This document shows positions 54,601-58,616 of a stretch of DNA of 64,000 bases, piece by piece. The first letter of the stretch is position 1. Every line of letters starts with the position of its first letter. The translations under genes and the position numbers were made by a program. The notes under the pieces are model-generated. The model saw only the letters and a list, made by a program, of their open reading frames with translations, was not told where the DNA came from and did no database searches. Source of the stretch: Chromobotia macracanthus (lineage: Eukaryota > Chordata > Actinopteri > Cypriniformes > Botiidae); assembly GCA_036877525.1 (NCBI GenBank), contig JAZGTH010000005.1:3312001-3376000 (forward strand), read 5' to 3'.

Positions 54601-57600
54601 CACCAGGGTTTGTCAAGCTCCAAAAAGAACAAAAAACACCATAAAAGAGGTCCATATGACTTGTGCATCATATGGCAGTTCATCTGTAGCCATATGACAG
54701 CTTTGTATCAGAAACAGACAAAAAATTAAGATTTACTGATAGCTTCCGTCTGTCATAGCTTTTTAAATCTAGTTAATGCTTCAAACCTGAAGAAAGTCAC
54801 ACAGTGTTTTGAAAATGAGGGTGTTTTAATTCATTCAGTTAGCCACTTAATTGTCATATGGAACTGTGGAATGGTCCTTTCCTACAAAGAAGCAATCCTG
54901 AAACACAGCCCATTAGACAGAAATATTATGCCACTCAACCGGAAATACAACACATATATATTCTCTAATAAAGCAAGTTAACCCTGCTTCCTTTATCCTG
55001 CTAGGGAAGAAAAACACTGGATCTCCCTCTCTGTCCCCTCTATGCAAACAGCACATTGAATTTTGTGAAGACAAGCATGGGGACAACACGGGGTTGCTTG
55101 TCCTTGCAGAAGTCACCTCCACAATGCCAAGGTGTTGTGGGTGGTTTCCAGGCCCTGCTACAGATTTGCTAAGGTGTTCTAAGTGAAGTTTTGTGCATCG
55201 GCATGTGGTTACTAGAGTGTTGCTATGTGGCAAATCTACTTTTAAAACTTTGCGCAAATGTACCTAGAACAATAGCTGTTTTAAAGCAAAGGGTGTTCAC
55301 CCCAAATATTGATTTGACTCATTTACTAGTTAATTGATAAAATCTATTTGTGACATGATTTTTGAAAGAACCCTCACTTTACAGCATTTTTACACACGTG
55401 CCTATACATCATACAGTAGCTTTGGAGTGAGGCTTCTGATGAGAAAAATAAAAAATTTACTAGCCAAAGGTGACTTAAACTTCATTGTTTCATAGAGGGT
55501 TGGTCTGGAATGTAATTGCTAGTTTTGATCAGTAATTAAATAAGAGCTTCCATCAGATGCTTAGATCATTGGTGTACACCTAATGCAGTTATAAACCCAC
55601 TGTATATCTGAATTTAATCATTGAAGAGGATATAAACAATAAGCATGCTTCATTCATGCTTAGCATAACAGCCTGACATCTACTTAAAGTGAACACAAGG
55701 TCAGTTATTGTAAGTCAAATCCAGTCACGCATGGCTGAGATTATACAGTGACAATAACCATCAACCAAAGGCTGTACTAATTTCCCTTCCACTCCACTCT
55801 GTACAAAGCACAAACCAAGCAAACACATAAACGCAACTCTTTGTTCTTATGCACAAATCTGTGGATGCTCCCTAAGCTCTCCAGAGAGGCACTACTAAAT
55901 GTAAGTCTCCATTCACAGCTGTGTGAGTGAAAACAGCCCAAAAGGAAGCATTTTCTCTTCCTTTTCACACCCTGTGTACTGTTCAGCGTGAGAATTATAC
56001 AAGGAATTTCAGTGGGGTTGGTTATAATGAAACTGTATTTAATTTTTTTTGTAATTTTCTGTTTTGGTTTGTCCTGTACAACATTAATTTGTTTTGGTGC
56101 CCCAGCACAGTTGGCCAAATGCTAAACTTTTTAACATTTTGCACTAAAATCTGCAATATTTGTTGGAAAAAGAGGTTGGTTTATCAATGGCCGATACCCT
56201 CTACAGAGTAGGGTGGCCAGTGGCCAGTATAATATACATATAAGTTAAAATTAATAAGTTAAAATGTCCATAGAGTTTTGGAACTAACACTAGGCCAACT
56301 GAGCACTTCTGTTCAACCAATCAGACACAGTTAACAATGCCTAGAATCTCAAATTAACCAATATCAACCAACTAACTTGCCTGTCCAATATTGGTCTATC
56401 ACTAATGTAAAGTACTTTTTTGTCCTTGTACCATCTGACTCCTATCATAACAGAAAATGTGTCAACAGCATACTCTTGCTGTAAGAAACCAACACCATCC
56501 ACCTCCACCCCATACCACCCCACCCACCAATTCGCACCATGACTCTAACAATCCGCAGTCATTATTAACCATAACAACACATTAGCCAAAAAAACAGCAC
56601 ATCATAAATTCTAGGAAAAGACCTAAACAATTACATGTCAAAAAATGTGTGACAGCAATGCACAGGCTCACTGTAGGTTCTGGTGGCCTTGTTAAGCCTG
56701 ATGTTTGTGAATTGGTCACATTTTAGGATCTTCTGTAGATCCAAGCTCATTTATCAACCACATCTGACAGATGTGGCACTGCGACGTGGAGCAGCTACTC
56801 ATGGTGTTCTACAGAACCCCAGAGGTGAACGTCACAGCTTTTCCCTATGCTCTCAGAGGACCAATAGAGAACAGTGAGATGAAACCATGAATGAGAGTCA
56901 GTCATGAAAAGAAACCATCAAACTCATATATGTGCTCCAAACCTTCTGCACTTTAGACAAAGCAACAAAACCTTAAAATATAGACTTAAATATTAGATCC
57001 TCAACTTTATAACTAGCATGTAGCACTGCTTGTGATATGAATGTGAATGGCACCTTAAGTCATATAAGAAAATCAGTCATTTTATTCCATGAACACATTC
57101 AAAAAATTACATGCTAGGCATGTCATTGGTTAGGATATCAAAACTAAACTAGCAATACATCTGTGCAACTGCAAATCTGTGCAAAATAACAACAGATTGC
57201 AGAAAGCAGGTTGCGTTTTAGCTTAATAACAGGTTTGTGTGTTTAGTGTTGTGTTATACAGAGGTTTCCCAAGAACAAGTCATGAAAGAGTAAAACTGTT
57301 TACACCTCATGTAAATTGGCCAGTGCTTTGTCAAAAACATCAGTGAAAGATCATCTTTGACAGACATGCTTGGTTAAACAATGTCAAAATCTCAGGTCAC
57401 TTGTCTTTTTCAAAGATTATTTCTGACAGAAGTGTATGGATGTACAAAATGTTATAAAAAACATTAAAAGAACTTGTCCAGAAAATATTGTTGTTAAAGT
57501 TGATTCACATGTTACAAACCACATCAATCTTCAGACTTTCCAGCTACACATTGTTATATCACGAAAACAACTTGAGAGCTGGGACACATCTCAGTATATT

Positions 57601-58616
57601 AATTTGTAGGAAATGTCTCTTGATTTCACACAGAAATAAAACAGAGAGCAAGTCTGCTTTTAAGTCTAACTGAATGTGATTTCTAGAAAGCGCTCTCTCT
57701 GCTGGGGCTAGTGTGTTTGTTTTAAAAGGCAATGGGGAGTGGACTAGAAATTTTAAACAGTGTGTATAACTGTGGGTCAGTGCAGGATGTCAGTGTGACA
57801 AAACTGAGGCTTATAAACTCAGCAGGCCTATACAGTGGCCCCAAAAAGTGTTTGGACACTCCAGTCACACTTAAAAATGTATGAATGAAACTGCATTAAA
57901 TAAAATATCAAATGTGTAATTTATCACATGCTTACTAAAACAGACTCAAGACAACTACAAACTGATGGATTTGAAAACCATTAAACAAATCCTAAAAAAA
58001 AATGCTCCAAAAAACTCATAAGATGCAGCATAATTTGCTAGGCATTTGGTTTGATAATTTGTTACCTATTTCAAAGTTACCTATTGCACAATTTTGAGTT
58101 TGAATTGGCAGTTCTGACACTTGTTTAATTCTTCAAACACCATCAGGCTAAAAATAGGTGTCCATAGATATATATATATACATATATATATATACATACA
58201 TACATACATACATACATCATGTATGTATGTATATATATATATATATATACATATATATATGTATAAACTATAACGTTACAGCTTACTATGCGATGCTTAT
58301 TTGAAAAGAACTCTTTAGGCAACTCTTTAAATATTAGTCGGAATGAGTGTGTTTATGAATCTGCAATAGTTTTATTACACAAGGCAACAAAACAAAAAGT
58401 TTATTAAACTGTGATGTCATGCCCCCATGATCGCACTGATAAATGAAGCAAATACGTCTTACTTTTCAGTGCCTGAACTAAAGCTTTTCCATCCTTTATA
58501 AGCTCCTTGATGAACTTATTGGTCTTTTCCAATTCCAGTTCATGAGACTTCAGCCGCTCTCGGAATTGCGGGCTGTCCAAATAACAGTCGCTGAACTCTA
58601 ACGCAGGCAATCCCAT
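6597..58616 (-). CDS. arhgap26: Rho GTPase-activating protein 26 (GRAF1), full 22-exon gene span
   Basis: GRAF1 binds curved membrane through a BAR-PH module, inactivates RhoA/Cdc42 through a RhoGAP domain, and binds partners such as FAK through a C-terminal SH3. It acts in clathrin-independent endocytosis and at adhesions (family knowledge). Twenty-two exons, each with AG/GT borders and matching phases, join to 2166 nt, or 721 residues plus stop. Domains by residue: BAR about 20-230 (exons 1-7), PH about 267-369 (exons 8-11), RhoGAP about 383-567 (exons 13-18), short Ser-rich linker 568-662, SH3 about 667-721. The start MGLPALEFSDCYLDSP matches the vertebrate GRAF1 N-terminus and has A at -3 and G at +4. 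Arginine finger R412 lies in EQGLYRIVG. The linker is shorter than in human GRAF1 and lacks the hydrophobic alternative exon. Paralogues arhgap10 and arhgap42 are less likely, given the close identity and the nr3c1 neighbour. Confidence 0.95.
6686..7530 (-). other. arhgap26: arhgap26 intron 21
   Basis: 845 bp of AT-rich sequence. A short tandem of aatattgataatgaaaa units lies at 7365-7430. Nothing else recognised. Confidence 0.7.
7531..7622 (-). CDS. arhgap26: arhgap26 exon 21 (SH3, first part)
   Basis: 92 nt, phase 2 to 1. It encodes RKARALYACKAEHDSELSFI followed by AGTIFEN: the ALYAC and DSELSF motifs of an SH3 domain, nearly identical to GRAF1. Acceptor tttacag, donor gtgagt. Confidence 0.95.
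10097..11284 (-). mobile_element. Decayed Tc1/mariner element with transposase on the - strand
   Basis: The left end is cactggccactttattaggt and the right end is acctaataaagtggcc, its inverted copy. On the - strand an N-terminal segment at 10912-11136 reads MGKKGDLSDFERRMVAGARR with a Tc1-type helix-turn-helix (ISKTADLLGFS). The C-terminal segment at 10111-10293 reads VEREIRIMDVQLTNLQQLRG. Frame breaks between the two show the transposase is dead. It is inserted in arhgap26 intron 20. Confidence 0.9.
10912..11136 (-). pseudogene. Tc1-type transposase fragment, DNA-binding N-terminus
   Basis: A 75-residue stretch from MGKKGDLSDF with a paired HTH: SISKTADLLGFSCTIISRV and the basic EWSEKEKISSERQL. 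The frame is lost after this segment. The in-frame ATG ten residues upstream is not needed. It is part of the element at 10097-11284. Confidence 0.85.
11330..11395. repeat. Dispersed GGTTGCTAGGG-type repeat, copy 1
   Basis: It reads ctaaggtgttctgtgtggttg followed by ttagggcattgctaagg. This is one of five places in the window with this degenerate unit (see also 13555, 32095, 43360 and 55120). Confidence 0.6.
11440..11587 (-). CDS. arhgap26: arhgap26 exon 20 (Ser/Asn-rich linker)
   Basis: 148 nt, phase 1 to 2. It encodes VEKRNSVVVNSSTELQTGLQ and a Ser/Asn/Gln-rich tail ending LLLPK. The start VEKRNS corresponds to human TEKQEQRNS, and the acceptor tcatcag fits. The donor gtaccc is weak but is the in-phase choice, because the next exon requires phase 2. 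The 3' boundary is the least certain in the gene. Confidence 0.65.
11588..12543 (-). other. arhgap26: arhgap26 intron 19
   Basis: 956 bp of AT-rich intron. Short gtgag-rich stretches occur around 12040-12220. No recognised element. Confidence 0.65.
12544..12685 (-). CDS. arhgap26: arhgap26 exon 19 (Ser-rich linker)
   Basis: 142 nt, phase 0 to 1. It encodes HRRRSKDSKAASCSERPLML followed by FHT, matching SSDSKPPSCSERPLTLFHT of human. The N-terminal part (ISKNIPVCGGGQGNSQ) is divergent. The donor gttaca is non-optimal. It was chosen because it keeps phase with exon 20, and reading on through it meets a stop after YTFL. Confidence 0.8.
13555..13725. repeat. Dispersed GGTTGCTAGGG-type repeat, copy 2
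   Basis: Successive degenerate units such as ggtggttgccagggcgttg, ggtcattagggtgttcttgg and tagggtgttctgggtgg. This is the longest copy in the window. Confidence 0.65.
14050..14140. repeat. Long near-perfect hairpin, 43-bp arms, 5-nt loop
   Basis: The left arm 14050-14092 and right arm 14098-14140 are reverse complements with one mismatch (atagcc versus acagcc). They are separated by aagag. The left arm begins agttacctgtt and ends ccccttaaa. No ORF. It lies within arhgap26 intron 18. Confidence 0.95.
14650..14809 (-). CDS. arhgap26: arhgap26 exon 18 (end of RhoGAP)
   Basis: 160 nt, phase 2 to 0. It encodes NLMTVANLGVVFGPTLLRPE and TVAAIMDIKFQNIVVEILIE. The NLGVVFGPTLLR core is diagnostic of RhoGAP. 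Acceptor tcaccag, donor gtatgt. Confidence 0.96.
14810..16231 (-). other. arhgap26: arhgap26 intron 17
   Basis: 1.4 kb, containing an aged tRNA-derived SINE at 15519-15668. Otherwise unremarkable. Confidence 0.65.
15519..15668 (+). mobile_element. tRNA-derived SINE, diverged copy
   Basis: The head cctgtaggtcaacggacaaag corresponds to cctgtagctcagtcgtagag of the copy at 17851. Next is a degenerate box B (ggtttgatttcc) and the tail cactgtaagtcgttt. The whole unit aligns end to end with the 17851 copy but with many substitutions. Confidence 0.75.
16232..16337 (-). CDS. arhgap26: arhgap26 exon 17 (RhoGAP)
   Basis: 106 nt, phase 1 to 2. It encodes LDNPEARVAEIYSIVHRLPE and KNQQMLEILMKHLA, matching the LVHRLPEKN block of GRAF1. 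Acceptor ttcacag, donor gtaagt. Confidence 0.95.
16338..18930 (-). other. arhgap26: arhgap26 intron 16
   Basis: 2.6 kb, with a clear tRNA-derived SINE at 17851-18002. The rest is AT-rich without recognised features. ORFs over 16368-17420 show no domain. Confidence 0.65.
17851..18002 (+). mobile_element. tRNA-derived SINE with intact pol III boxes
   Basis: Box A-like tagctcagtcgtagagc and box B ggttcgattcc lie in a tRNA-like head. A tail follows (cactgtaagtcgctttgga, then aaaagcgtctgccaaatgc). This is the common fish SINE structure, probably of the V-SINE/HE1 type; the family name is from memory and unverified. It is the best-preserved SINE in the window. Confidence 0.85.
18931..18989 (-). 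CDS. arhgap26: arhgap26 exon 16 (RhoGAP)
   Basis: 59 nt, phase 2 to 1. It encodes RMLPAPLMTYQYQRSFIKAA, with the LP.PL motif of RhoGAP domains. Acceptor atccag, donor gtgagt. Confidence 0.95.
18990..19533 (-). other. arhgap26: arhgap26 intron 15
   Basis: 544 bp. No recognised feature. Confidence 0.7.
19534..19618 (-). CDS. arhgap26: arhgap26 exon 15 (RhoGAP)
   Basis: 85 nt, phase 1 to 2. It encodes DPKNCADVELDSTEWEIKTI followed by TSAIKHYL. Acceptor atttag, donor gtacca. Confidence 0.94.
19619..20559 (-). other. arhgap26: arhgap26 intron 14
   Basis: 941 bp. A short A-run lies at 20341-20354. No recognised element. Confidence 0.7.
20560..20634 (-). CDS. arhgap26: arhgap26 exon 14 (RhoGAP arginine finger)
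   Basis: 75 nt, phase 1 to 1. It encodes GIDEQGLYRIVGVNSRVQKL followed by LSLAM. The Arg of LYRIVG is residue 412 in this model, the catalytic arginine finger that stabilises the GTP hydrolysis transition state. The same number is used for human GRAF1. Donor gtgaga. Confidence 0.97.
20740..20805 (-). CDS. arhgap26: arhgap26 exon 13 (start of RhoGAP)
   Basis: 66 nt, phase 1 to 1. It encodes AKLDVIGFNVIKKFIYAIET followed by RG. Acceptor aatgcag, donor gtacat. Confidence 0.93.
21113..21149 (-). CDS. arhgap26: arhgap26 exon 12 (37-nt small exon)
   Basis: 37 nt, phase 0 to 1. It encodes VYTLNRDSQNEG, matching VYNSNKDSQSEG of human GRAF1. Acceptor ctcacag, donor gtaagt. It is the PH-RhoGAP linker. 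Confidence 0.92.
21150..22203 (-). other. arhgap26: arhgap26 intron 11
   Basis: 1.05 kb of AT-rich intron. Nothing recognised. Confidence 0.7.
22204..22282 (-). CDS. arhgap26: arhgap26 exon 11 (end of PH)
   Basis: 79 nt, phase 2 to 0. It encodes RPGVITMQALSEEDRRLWME and AMDGREP, including the C-terminal PH helix with its conserved Trp. A CA-rich tract lies just upstream in the intron, near the acceptor. Donor gtactt. Confidence 0.95.
22291..22396. repeat. CA-rich low-complexity tract
   Basis: Repeats of cacacgcacacg and caagcacaagcac close to the acceptor of arhgap26 exon 11. Open frames on both strands here (Cys/Val-rich on -, His/Thr-rich on +) are products of this low complexity. Confidence 0.9.
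23925..24060 (+). mobile_element. tRNA-derived SINE, second family, 5'-truncated
   Basis: It contains gattgctccccgggtgcag and gctgcccactgctctgggtg, then accagtgatgggttaactgc. These blocks recur at 50995, 44751, 46114 and, on the other strand, at 40785 and 62915. The tRNA head is missing. Confidence 0.7.
25249..25343 (-). CDS. arhgap26: arhgap26 exon 10 (PH)
   Basis: 95 nt, phase 0 to 2. It encodes GDEESFILKSCTRRKTDSIE followed by KRFCFDIEATD. Acceptor tttcag, donor gtaagt. Confidence 0.95.
25738..25781. repeat. 16-bp tandem repeat, almost three copies
   Basis: The unit gtgcaccctgcatttg is repeated almost perfectly. Confidence 0.9.
25921..26060 (+). mobile_element. MITE fragment of the TTAAAGGGA family
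   Basis: It begins ttaaacagattgttcaccca, followed by ttactctcatgtcg and ctgtggaacacaaagg, as in the left half of the element at 31030. No right end was found. Confidence 0.5.
27086..27186 (-). CDS. arhgap26: arhgap26 exon 9 (PH)
   Basis: 101 nt, phase 1 to 0. It encodes TWVKYYCIYHRQPKRMAMVL and FDQKSGGKI. Acceptor ttccag, donor gtaagt. Residues around HRQPKRMAM differ from mammals but keep the PH pattern. Confidence 0.94.
27412..27720 (+). repeat. Dispersed repeat, copy A of a direct pair
   Basis: It shares order and sequence with 33797-34155: gggaacattctcagaacg, then a ctctcaaagtta block, ccaagcagtaatgttaat, and finally a block ending ttgttagcttggg. It is probably a non-autonomous DNA transposon family, but ends and family are not determined. 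Confidence 0.65.
27790..27919 (-). CDS. arhgap26: arhgap26 exon 8 (BAR-PH junction)
   Basis: 130 nt, phase 0 to 1. It encodes TRDRFENTRSEVECLMKKMK, then HTMEGYLFVQEK, the first strand of the PH domain. Acceptor tttacag, donor gtaagt. Confidence 0.96.
28303..28407 (-). CDS. arhgap26: arhgap26 exon 7 (end of BAR)
   Basis: 105 nt, phase 0 to 0. It encodes LLAFLQGLFTYYHHGYELAK and DFNHFKTDLTISIQN. Acceptor tgtgcag, donor gtgaga. Confidence 0.96.
28891..29001 (-). CDS. arhgap26: arhgap26 exon 6 (BAR)
   Basis: 111 nt, phase 0 to 0. It encodes ADNQVELVRQHFYEISLEYV and FKVQEVQERKMFEFVEP, the most conserved block of the GRAF BAR domain. Donor gtaaaa. Confidence 0.96.
29486..29587 (-). CDS. arhgap26: arhgap26 exon 5 (BAR)
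   Basis: 102 nt, phase 0 to 0. It encodes the Lys/Glu-rich helix beginning EAKKKYDKETEKYC and ending KREAHLHE. Acceptor ccacag, donor gtatgc. Confidence 0.93.
29588..30917 (-). other. arhgap26: arhgap26 intron 4
   Basis: 1.33 kb. No recognised element. The ORFs at 29880-30340 lack any domain. The introns at 27187-27789, 27920-28302, 28408-28890 and 29002-29485 also hold nothing beyond the repeat listed at 27412. Confidence 0.6.
30918..30989 (-). CDS. arhgap26: arhgap26 exon 4 (BAR)
   Basis: 72 nt, phase 0 to 0, acceptor cttcag and donor gtgagc. It encodes IENANDVLILPLERFRKEQI followed by GAAK. Confidence 0.95.
31030..31594. mobile_element. MITE of the TTAAAGGGA family with nested insertion, intron 3
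   Basis: The left end ttaaaaggacagtcaaccc with aaattctgtcatc matches, inverted, the right end, which reads ttaaagggatagtgtac on the - strand followed by atcatttactcacc. A second repeat unit at 31263-31405 interrupts it. Same family as 3735-4132. Confidence 0.7.
31263..31405. mobile_element. Nested short repeat with inverted ends
   Basis: It contains gttcctggaggttcaca and gattggagctaaactctgca. The left end gtctccaatccgtg and the right end, read inverted, gtctccaatgatg are similar. This pattern is a frequent short repeat in cyprinid genomes (from memory). Family not verified. Confidence 0.45.
31653..31714 (-). CDS. arhgap26: arhgap26 exon 3 (BAR)
   Basis: 62 nt, phase 1 to phase 0. It encodes KSLQEFAGVLQNLEDERTRM. 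The acceptor is tcatag and the donor gtggga, which is weaker than most in this gene. Confidence 0.9.
31715..33026 (-). other. arhgap26: arhgap26 intron 2
   Basis: 1.3 kb, with a dispersed-repeat copy at 32095-32190. Otherwise nothing recognised. Confidence 0.65.
32095..32190. repeat. Dispersed GGTTGCTAGGG-type repeat, copy 3
   Basis: It reads gctaagatgttctgtgtggtc, then accagggcattg and gttaggttgttctgg. Confidence 0.55.
33027..33122 (-). CDS. arhgap26: arhgap26 exon 2 (BAR)
   Basis: 96 nt, phase 1 to phase 1, acceptor tttgcag and donor gtaagt. It encodes LSTAKRKFAESLNEFKFQCI and GDAETDDEICI, nearly identical to vertebrate GRAF1. It is separated from exon 1 by a 25.3-kb intron. Confidence 0.95.
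33797..34155 (+). repeat. Dispersed repeat, copy B of a direct pair
   Basis: Same succession of blocks as 27412-27720 (gggaacattctcagaac, ctctcaaagtta, accaagcaataatgttaat, ttgttagctggga). Same orientation, 6.4 kb apart, in different introns. Confidence 0.65.
34602..35350. mobile_element. GC-richer retroelement-like remnant (possibly DIRS-like)
   Basis: It begins near gtaaccgcggttccctgac with an internal fold (ttccctgacaagggaa), then tcctttcgagggaactcaac. The latter block recurs at 36484-36535 as cctttcaggggaactcaac. The 34900-35350 part is distinctly GC-richer than the surrounding intron and lacks an intact ORF. It resembles cyprinid DIRS-type retroelement sequence as I remember it. That family call is a low-confidence inference. 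Confidence 0.35.
34815..34890 (-). mobile_element. tRNA-like SINE head
   Basis: On the - strand, tggcctattgtgttagtgc resembles an A box and gattcgagtcc a B box. Pol III promoter-like spacing is retained, but no cloverleaf is clear. It lies inside the retroelement-like remnant. Confidence 0.4.
35888..36480. mobile_element. Inverted-repeat element with a second element nested inside
   Basis: Outer arms 35888-35916 (ctcaggttacaactgtaacc...) and 36452-36480 are reverse complements at 26 of 29 positions. Inside, ttcacactgcatgtgtatgc (35950) and, on the - strand, ttcacactgcgtacagatgc (ending near 36381) form a second inverted pair rich in tgcat/gtac motifs. No coding frame. The outer sequence is related to the block at 34602. 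Confidence 0.6.
36222..36267. repeat. Short tandem repeat of gtagtgcaagttatt
   Basis: Three near-identical 15- to 16-bp units within the nested element at 35.9-36.5 kb. Confidence 0.85.
37532..37590 (+). mobile_element. SINE 3'-tail fragment
   Basis: It reads tactgtaagtcacag, then agtgtctgtcaaatgtacat, corresponding to the tail of the SINE at 17851. The head is absent. Confidence 0.55.
40785..41016 (-). mobile_element. tRNA-derived SINE, second family, nearly full length
   Basis: On the - strand the head reads gggcagtcatagcctaatgc, with gtctgacttgtaaaccaaag and a box-B-like ggtttgatttcc. A body follows with ttgagcaaggctcc and cactgctctgtg. It is interrupted by an internal duplication of gggcatctcag. 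Same family as 44751 and 46114. Confidence 0.7.
41816..41833. repeat. Poly(T) run
   Basis: Uninterrupted run of about 18 T. It may mark the tail of a retroposed sequence on the - strand, but no body was identified. Confidence 0.7.
41875..42020. mobile_element. Tc1-like element fragment, third subfamily
   Basis: It reads ggcacttgtgtaaaaatcctg, then ctttcaaaaatcatgtt and caatatttggtgtgaccaccc, a string typical of a fish Tc1-like 5' region. No transposase follows. Confidence 0.45.
42658..42695. repeat. (GACA)n microsatellite
   Basis: It reads atagatagacagacagacag with interruptions. Confidence 0.9.
43360..43470. repeat. Dispersed GGTTGCTAGGG-type repeat, copy 4
   Basis: It reads ctggtggtcgccagggcat, then gttgctagcgtgttctgtg and gtggttgctagggcattgc. 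Confidence 0.65.
43755..44000. repeat. Probable dispersed repeat of unknown family
   Basis: It starts agacacaatatgtaagattttt and contains ccaaaaaccacttgcacagtg. I recognise this as a recurrent fish repeat, from memory only. There is no second copy in the window to confirm it. Confidence 0.3.
44594..44687 (+). tRNA. tRNA-Ile(UAU)-like gene with intron, probably a pseudogene
   Basis: 94 nt, running from gctccag through cggtacttata (anticodon TAT), an intron-like insert, T arm gtgagttcaagcctcac and 3' end tggagca. Layout and length match intron-containing vertebrate tRNA-Ile(UAU). Defects: the D loop has TG-T in place of the invariant GG, box A is degraded (tagtgcaattgtttagc), and acceptor pair 7:66 is G:A. 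The T stem is intact. A T4 run follows (aattttag). The defects point to a dead or retroposed copy. Confidence 0.6.
44751..44995 (+). mobile_element. tRNA-derived SINE, second family
   Basis: The head ggcagttgtggcc leads to gtaggtttgatccc (box B), then ggtgccctggagcagtgc, ttgcccactgctctgtg and taagggttaaatgcag. It lies about 60 bp after the tRNA-Ile-like unit, the same arrangement as at 45960/46114. Confidence 0.75.
45960..46064. pseudogene. tRNA-Ile(UAU)-derived unit with intron and 3' half inverted
   Basis: 45960-46000 on the + strand is the 5' half of the tRNA (gctcaagtggcacaatcagc to acttatacag). 46005-46064 is the intron and 3' half on the - strand: read in reverse it starts acttatacagcagtgtag and ends with gttcaagcctcatctggagca and two further bases. 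The two parts share acttatacag at the junction. This cannot fold as a tRNA. Confidence 0.75.
46114..46265 (+). mobile_element. tRNA-derived SINE, second family, internally deleted
   Basis: tctgtggcctaatggttagag (box A region) leads to ggtctgatcccta (box B region), then gctcatactcattggtaagg with ttaaatgcaaaggtcat. The middle part is missing. Follows the rearranged tRNA unit. Confidence 0.7.
46325..47956 (+). mobile_element. Near-complete Tc1-type (DD34E) transposon with perfect 30-bp TIRs
   Basis: Inverted ends 46325-46354 and 47927-47956 (starting cagttgaggacaaaattatt) are identical over 30 bp. They are flanked by TA on both sides (46323-46324, 47957-47958), the Tc1/mariner target duplication. 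The 1632-bp element carries one transposase gene on the + strand, broken by a frameshift near 47476 and a TAG at 47611-47613. The identical ends suggest relatively recent insertion. Confidence 0.95.
46721..47482 (+). pseudogene. Tc1-type transposase, frameshifted near its C-terminus
   Basis: Cut-and-paste transposase. The 253-residue ORF has a paired HTH (about residues 5-65, with LSKRFQVSRTGMRGIIRKF), a GRPR-like basic motif (KPGRGRKRKVS), then the RNase-H-like catalytic domain. The first Asp is D153 in WSDETK, the second D244 in FQHDNDPKHT. The coding sequence continues in another frame from about 47478, with IEWPDKSPDLNPIENMWGDL. The Glu of PIEN lies 34 residues after D244 when the frameshift is allowed for, so the family is DD34E. 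A second lesion is TAG at 47611. The product would lack the catalytic Glu and should be inactive. Confidence 0.92.
48915..49596 (+). mobile_element. 3' end of an L2-like non-LTR retrotransposon
   Basis: In-frame from 48931 it reads LITYKALNGLVPQYLSEFL, then SLRSENYGHLIIPRISKSST and APKLWNSLPSTVW..FKSRF, the conserved C-terminal tail of fish L2-type ORF2. A 3' UTR follows (ggttccttgccactgtcaccc), and the end is tataaatacaattgaactgaac with short tail repeats. The 5' part with endonuclease and RT is absent, as expected for a 5'-truncated insertion. Confidence 0.8.
50881..50976. mobile_element. Short MITE copy of the TTAAAGGGA family
   Basis: The left part gggttagtttaccccaaata and right part catgaaggtgagtaaataat correspond to the ends of the 31030 element with the interior deleted. 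Confidence 0.4.
50995..51135 (+). mobile_element. tRNA-derived SINE, second family, internally deleted
   Basis: actggttagttagtcaggct is a remnant of the tRNA-like head. It is followed directly by gattgctccccgggcgcag, ctgcccactgctccgggtg and accagtgatgggtta. Closest to the copy at 23925. Confidence 0.7.
52205..52367. mobile_element. Palindromic MITE-like element
   Basis: Arms 52205-52234 (ttatatgaacttgtacgatc...) and 52338-52367 are reverse complements at 25 of 30 positions. They enclose gggtaatggggtaaagttta and ggggaggggttaggggctg. Non-coding. Family not determined. Confidence 0.65.
55120..55230. repeat. Dispersed GGTTGCTAGGG-type repeat, copy 5
   Basis: It reads aaggtgttgtgggtggtttcc, then tgctaaggtgttctaagtg and gtggttactagagtgttgc. 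Confidence 0.6.
57833..58150. mobile_element. Tc1-like element, left end with degenerate remainder
   Basis: After a TA at 57831-57832 comes cagtggccccaaaaagtgtt then tggacact, the terminal repeat typical of a fish Tc1-like family. The opposite terminus is not intact (only aataggtgtcc near 58155). No transposase frame. Confidence 0.55.
58161..58265. repeat. TA/TACA microsatellite with dyad symmetry
   Basis: atatatata and tacatacataca runs, then catcatgtatgtatg and tatatata again. The left and right halves are largely complementary. It lies about 200 bp downstream of arhgap26 exon 1, in intron 1. Confidence 0.9.
58463..58616 (-). CDS. arhgap26: arhgap26 exon 1 (coding part): start and BAR helix 1
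   Basis: 154 nt from the ATG, ending in phase 1 at donor gtaaga. It encodes residues 1-51, including LEKTNKFIKELIKDGKALVQ, the first BAR helix. It lies next to the promoter region at 58617-59140. Confidence 0.95.

Larger units (their letters stand above)
33123..58462 (-). other. arhgap26: arhgap26 intron 1 (25.3 kb), main reservoir of mobile DNA
   Basis: The first intron separates exon 1 from exon 2, as in other vertebrate GRAF genes with large first introns. Individually listed items are: repeat copy B (33797), a tRNA-like head (34815), retroelement-like blocks (34602-35350), a nested inverted-repeat element (35888-36480), SINEs (37532, 40785, 44751, 46114, 50995), tRNA-Ile-derived units (44594, 45960), Tc1-type elements (41875, 46325, 57833), an L2-like LINE 3' end (48915), a palindromic MITE (52205) and microsatellites. 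Stretches 37600-40780, 42060-42650, 47960-48910, 49600-50880, 51140-52200, 52370-55110 and 55240-57830 show no recognised feature beyond AT-rich sequence. No additional coding exon was recognised. Confidence 0.7.
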
